DNA of 64,000 bases from VRUE01 sp963707965 (GTDB lineage: Bacteria; Actinomycetota; Thermoleophilia; Solirubrobacterales; 70-9), in contig CAVPRR010000004.1 of the NCBI GenBank assembly GCA_963707965.1, positions 62,001-126,000 on the forward strand, given 5' to 3'. The notes beneath the pieces were generated by a model. It ran no database searches and was not told the DNA's origin. It saw only the letters and a program-made list of their open reading frames with translations. Below, in pieces: positions 62,059 through 64,000 of this stretch (position 1 is the first letter of the stretch; each line of letters begins with the position of its first letter). Both the position numbers and the translations under genes were made by a program.

Positions 62059-62687
62059 TCGGGATCGCCCGGAAGCACGACCCGAAACTCCTCGGGCGTG
62101 CCGATCACCTTCGGCAGCACCGCCTCGACCGGCCGGTCGCGGTGCGCCTCGATCACCTCGCTGGAGGTGCGGAAGGGGAGGAGCGACTCAAGCTGCTTGA
62201 TCGTCGGGAAGGCGAGCGCCAGCTCACCCGCCGCCTGGGCGCGCAGGGCCAGCTGCGGCTCGAACCAGCGGGCATCGGTCGTCTCGACTTCGTCCGGTTG
62301 CGGTGAGGTGTGGGCGGGGGCGAGGGCGAGGAAGAACCAGGCGTCGAAGCGCCTGGAGACGACCTCGGGCGTGATCCAGCGCGAGAAGAGGACCAGCTCG
62401 TCCTCATCCCGGAGCTCGATGTTCGCCTCCTCGCGCAGCTCCCGGACCGCACATGCCCTGTAGCCGGCTTCGCCCGTGCCGTCCTCGGCATCCACTGCGC
62501 CGCCCGGGAAAACCCAAACTCCGGGCATGAACTTGGCGCTCTCGGTCCGCTTCAGCAGGAGCACCTGCAGCGCCCGGTCCGTGTGCTTCCCGCCCCTTCT
62601 GAGCAGGACGACCGAGGCCGACGGCCGGGGGACCGCCGGCTCTCCGAGATTCGGTGCCTCCGCGGGCCCGCGCTGCCGTTCGCTCAT
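62046..62687 (-). CDS. NUDIX hydrolase
   Basis: A 213-residue NUDIX enzyme. The NUDIX box is present as GGAVDAEDGTGEAGYRACAV then RELREEANIEL (the REx2EE core), preceded by MPGVWVFPGG. The spacing is somewhat expanded and the C-terminal half is helical, like larger NUDT19/CoA-diphosphatase-like members. The substrate is unknown. The ATG is 6 nt from TAGGGT. Confidence 0.88.
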   Translation of the reverse strand: MSERQRGPAEAPNLGEPAVPRPSASVVLLRRGGKHTDRALQVLLLKRTESAKFMPGVWVFPGGAVDAEDGTGEAGYRACAVRELREEANIELRDEDELVLFSRWITPEVVSRRFDAWFFLALAPAHTSPQPDEVETTDARWFEPQLALRAQAAGELALAFPTIKQLESLLPFRTSSEVIEAHRDRPVEAVLPKVIGTPEEFRVVLPGDPDYPG

Positions 62688-62693
62688 CCGCTC

Positions 62694-62699
62694 ACCCTA
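62694..62699 (-). promoter_or_regulatory. -10 TAGGGT, 6 nt before the NUDIX gene
   Basis: The minus-strand TAGGGT ends exactly 6 nt before ATG 62687. Leaderless spacing. Confidence 0.45.
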
Positions 62700-62722
62700 T
62701 AGAGGGCGCACGCGAGCCCCTC

Positions 62723-63958
62723 TCAGTCGAGGCTGCGCTCGCGGCGCCTGCCCAGCCATCCGCGGTGCGCAAGCCAGGCCAGAAGGCCGATCAGGATCGG
62801 CGGGACCAGGATCGCGAGGCCGACGAGGCTGACGCCGGCGGCGACGGTGAGGATGTGGCCGGCGTCCCCGAGGGCATCGTCCACTCCCCAGCCGCCGCTG
62901 TTTCCCCCGGCTGCCGCCGCCCCAGTCTCGATTCGCAGCCAGACGGCGGAGAGATGCGTGTGGCGCCGCAGGTTCGTGAGGCGAGCCCGCAGCGCGGCGA
63001 CACGCCGCCGGGCGGAGCGCAGCTTGGCTTCGGCCGCCTCTCGGTCGGCTTCGGTGTCAGCCCCGGCGACCTCCGCGAGCAGGCCGTCGACCTTGGCCCG
63101 CGCGTCCTGCAGACGTTCTCCGAGGCCGATTGTCGGGGCGGTGACGTCCACGGTCGATTCGTGCCGCGAGCGAACCTCGGCGATCCCAGAGAAGGCGGCC
63201 ATCGCATCGCTGAGCTTTCCGCTGGGGATCAGCAGGTTGAAGGTCGCGCCTGCTTCCCCCTTGCTGCCGTCGCTGATCGAGGAGCGCAGGACTATGCCGT
63301 CGTAGGCATGGACGGTTTCGAAGACGTTTGCGGCCGCACTCCGGACGTCTGAAGCGTCGGCGCCGAGCACGATCTCGGCAGAGCGCTCGACGTTGCGATG
63401 GGCGGCGCGCGATGCATACGGCCCGGCGCCCGGCCCGGGGCCCGACAATCTGTCCGGCCCGGGGCCCGACAATCTGTCGATCGTGCTGTCGATCGTGCCC
63501 TGAGCGGCCCTCGCACGGCCCGCAGCTGCATTGCCCGCAGCGGAGGTTGGGGCGCCCGCAGCGGAGGTTGGGGGGGGCGCGGAAAACTGCGTCGAGCTCG
63601 CGTCGCTGCCCGAGCCGGCCTCCTTGAATTGCGGGGCAGAGACGTCCGCGGTGCCTCCGCTCGGCTCGTCTTCGGTTGTGACGATCAGGGCTGTCGCGAC
63701 GACGATCGCAGCAACCGCGGCCGCGCCTGTCGGGGCCAGCAACCGGCGCCTGGGCACAGCCCGGAGCAGCTCCGGGATGCGGCCAAAGGCCGGGCGCAGC
63801 TTCGCGATGCGGCGGGCTCCCGAGCTCGGGCGCCGGCTCGCTTTAGGAAAGCCGGCATCCGCCCGGGAGTCGAGCGCGGTCGTGAACTCCGGGCGAGGCG
63901 CAGGGCGCAGCGCCCGAAGCTCGGCGGAGAGGTCGATCTCGTCCCTATGCGACTTCAT
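62723..63958 (-). CDS. DUF4349 membrane protein, probable anti-sigma-like partner
   Basis: A 411-residue protein: a cytoplasmic N-terminus of about 70 residues, one TM (LLAPTGAAAVAAIVVATALIV), a Ser/Ala/Gly/Pro linker with short tandem repeats, then the DUF4349 domain (RNVERSAEIVLGA, HAYDGIVLRSSISDG, GATFNLLIPSGKLSDAMAAFSGIAEV...STVDVT, a coiled coil, LRRHTHLSAVWLRIE) and a C-terminal TM hairpin. ATG 63958 follows GGGAGG and overlaps the end of the upstream sigma-like gene, suggesting a co-translated membrane regulator. Confidence 0.88.
   Translation of the reverse strand: MKSHRDEIDLSAELRALRPAPRPEFTTALDSRADAGFPKASRRPSSGARRIAKLRPAFGRIPELLRAVPRRRLLAPTGAAAVAAIVVATALIVTTEDEPSGGTADVSAPQFKEAGSGSDASSTQFSAPPPTSAAGAPTSAAGNAAAGRARAAQGTIDSTIDRLSGPGPDRLSGPGPGAGPYASRAAHRNVERSAEIVLGADASDVRSAAANVFETVHAYDGIVLRSSISDGSKGEAGATFNLLIPSGKLSDAMAAFSGIAEVRSRHESTVDVTAPTIGLGERLQDARAKVDGLLAEVAGADTEADREAAEAKLRSARRRVAALRARLTNLRRHTHLSAVWLRIETGAAAAGGNSGGWGVDDALGDAGHILTVAAGVSLVGLAILVPPILIGLLAWLAHRGWLGRRRERSLD
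63432..63479. repeat. Short in-frame tandem repeats in the DUF4349 linker
   Basis: Two near-perfect 24-bp units encode DRLSGPGP twice; nearby (about 63529-63570) a second duplicated unit encodes APTSAAG twice. Both sit in the disordered linker, so length variation there should be tolerated. Confidence 0.8.
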
Positions 63959-64000
63959 TGCATGCCTCCCTCAGCTTGTCGAGGACCCGGTGCAGCCTCG
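63945..64000 (-). CDS. Probable ECF sigma factor (C-terminal end only)
   Basis: Only the last 17 codons are in the window: RLHRVLDKLREACNEVA, then TAG. This matches the end of sigma-70 region 4 (R-x-x-R-x-L-x-K-L-R-E). It overlaps the DUF4349 start by 14 bp. A sigma factor followed by a membrane anti-sigma-like protein is a common arrangement, but with so little sequence this remains tentative. Confidence 0.5.
   Translation of the reverse strand, partial: RLHRVLDKLREACNEVA

Overview
The window is a high-GC bacterial chromosome segment. It is most likely from Actinomycetota, and by overall gene style possibly class Thermoleophilia (an inference that would need a database search). The pointers are very high GC in third codon positions, frequent GTG starts, the four-cysteine form of S14, a zinc-type S4, MprAB-like two-component proteins and an Xre/RES toxin-antitoxin pair. 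No rRNA genes and no CRISPR array are visible.

1-26.6 kb is the str-S10-spc-alpha super-cluster: the rpoC 3' end, then fusA, tuf and rpsJ through rplQ, with secY, adk, map and rpoA. Between rpoC and fusA everything is on the minus strand (an AAA ATPase, a small membrane protein, a HAD-like protein, rpsG, rpsL and a 4-TM protein). One inversion of that block would restore the usual rpoC-rpsL-rpsG-fusA order. infA is absent from its usual place between map and rpmJ. L22, S17, L5 and S5 each carry a 70-170 residue charged low-complexity extension. Two genes of 60 codons or fewer that are easily missed, rpmD and rpmJ, are present.

26.8-33.2 kb holds housekeeping genes: truA, surE, ligA, a DacB-type D-Ala-D-Ala carboxypeptidase and a patatin-like hydrolase. 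33.2-35.3 kb is a transposon with about 40-bp inverted repeats and a CTAG duplication. It encodes a DDE transposase and, on the other strand, a 4-TM passenger protein. 35.3-41.4 kb has an acyl-CoA synthetase, a small IF2N-like protein, a membrane-anchored DsbA-like thioredoxin, a divergent NRAMP transporter, UppP and small membrane proteins.

41.6-57.7 kb looks like an accretion zone next to a tRNA-Pro(CGG) gene. The last 13-14 nt of the tRNA recur in front of the same downstream arm at about 43.05, 53.92 and 55.75 kb, with a degenerate relative at 41.62 kb. Three of the four intervals each hold one complete toxin-antitoxin module: HTH + nucleotidyltransferase, Xre + RES, and AbiEi + AbiEii. 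The remaining interval holds an IS481-type element with an IS110-type element nested inside it, a second patatin gene, and a two-component/tripartite ABC export operon with DUF5666-like and Cys-repeat lipoprotein partners. A tRNA-Glu-like gene lies in the Xre/RES interval, with an inverted copy of its anticodon arm downstream. No integrase gene was recognised.

57.8-64 kb returns to chromosomal genes: a glycoside hydrolase, Mn-type SOD, an isoprenylcysteine methyltransferase-like protein, rubredoxin, LemA, a hypothetical protein, a NUDIX hydrolase, a DUF4349 membrane protein and the end of a probable ECF sigma factor. A recurring TAnnnT-like hexamer 6-7 nt upstream of start codons (fusA, truA, surE, fadD-like, dsbA-like, second patatin, lemA, 61378 gene, NUDIX) suggests that leaderless transcription is common here.
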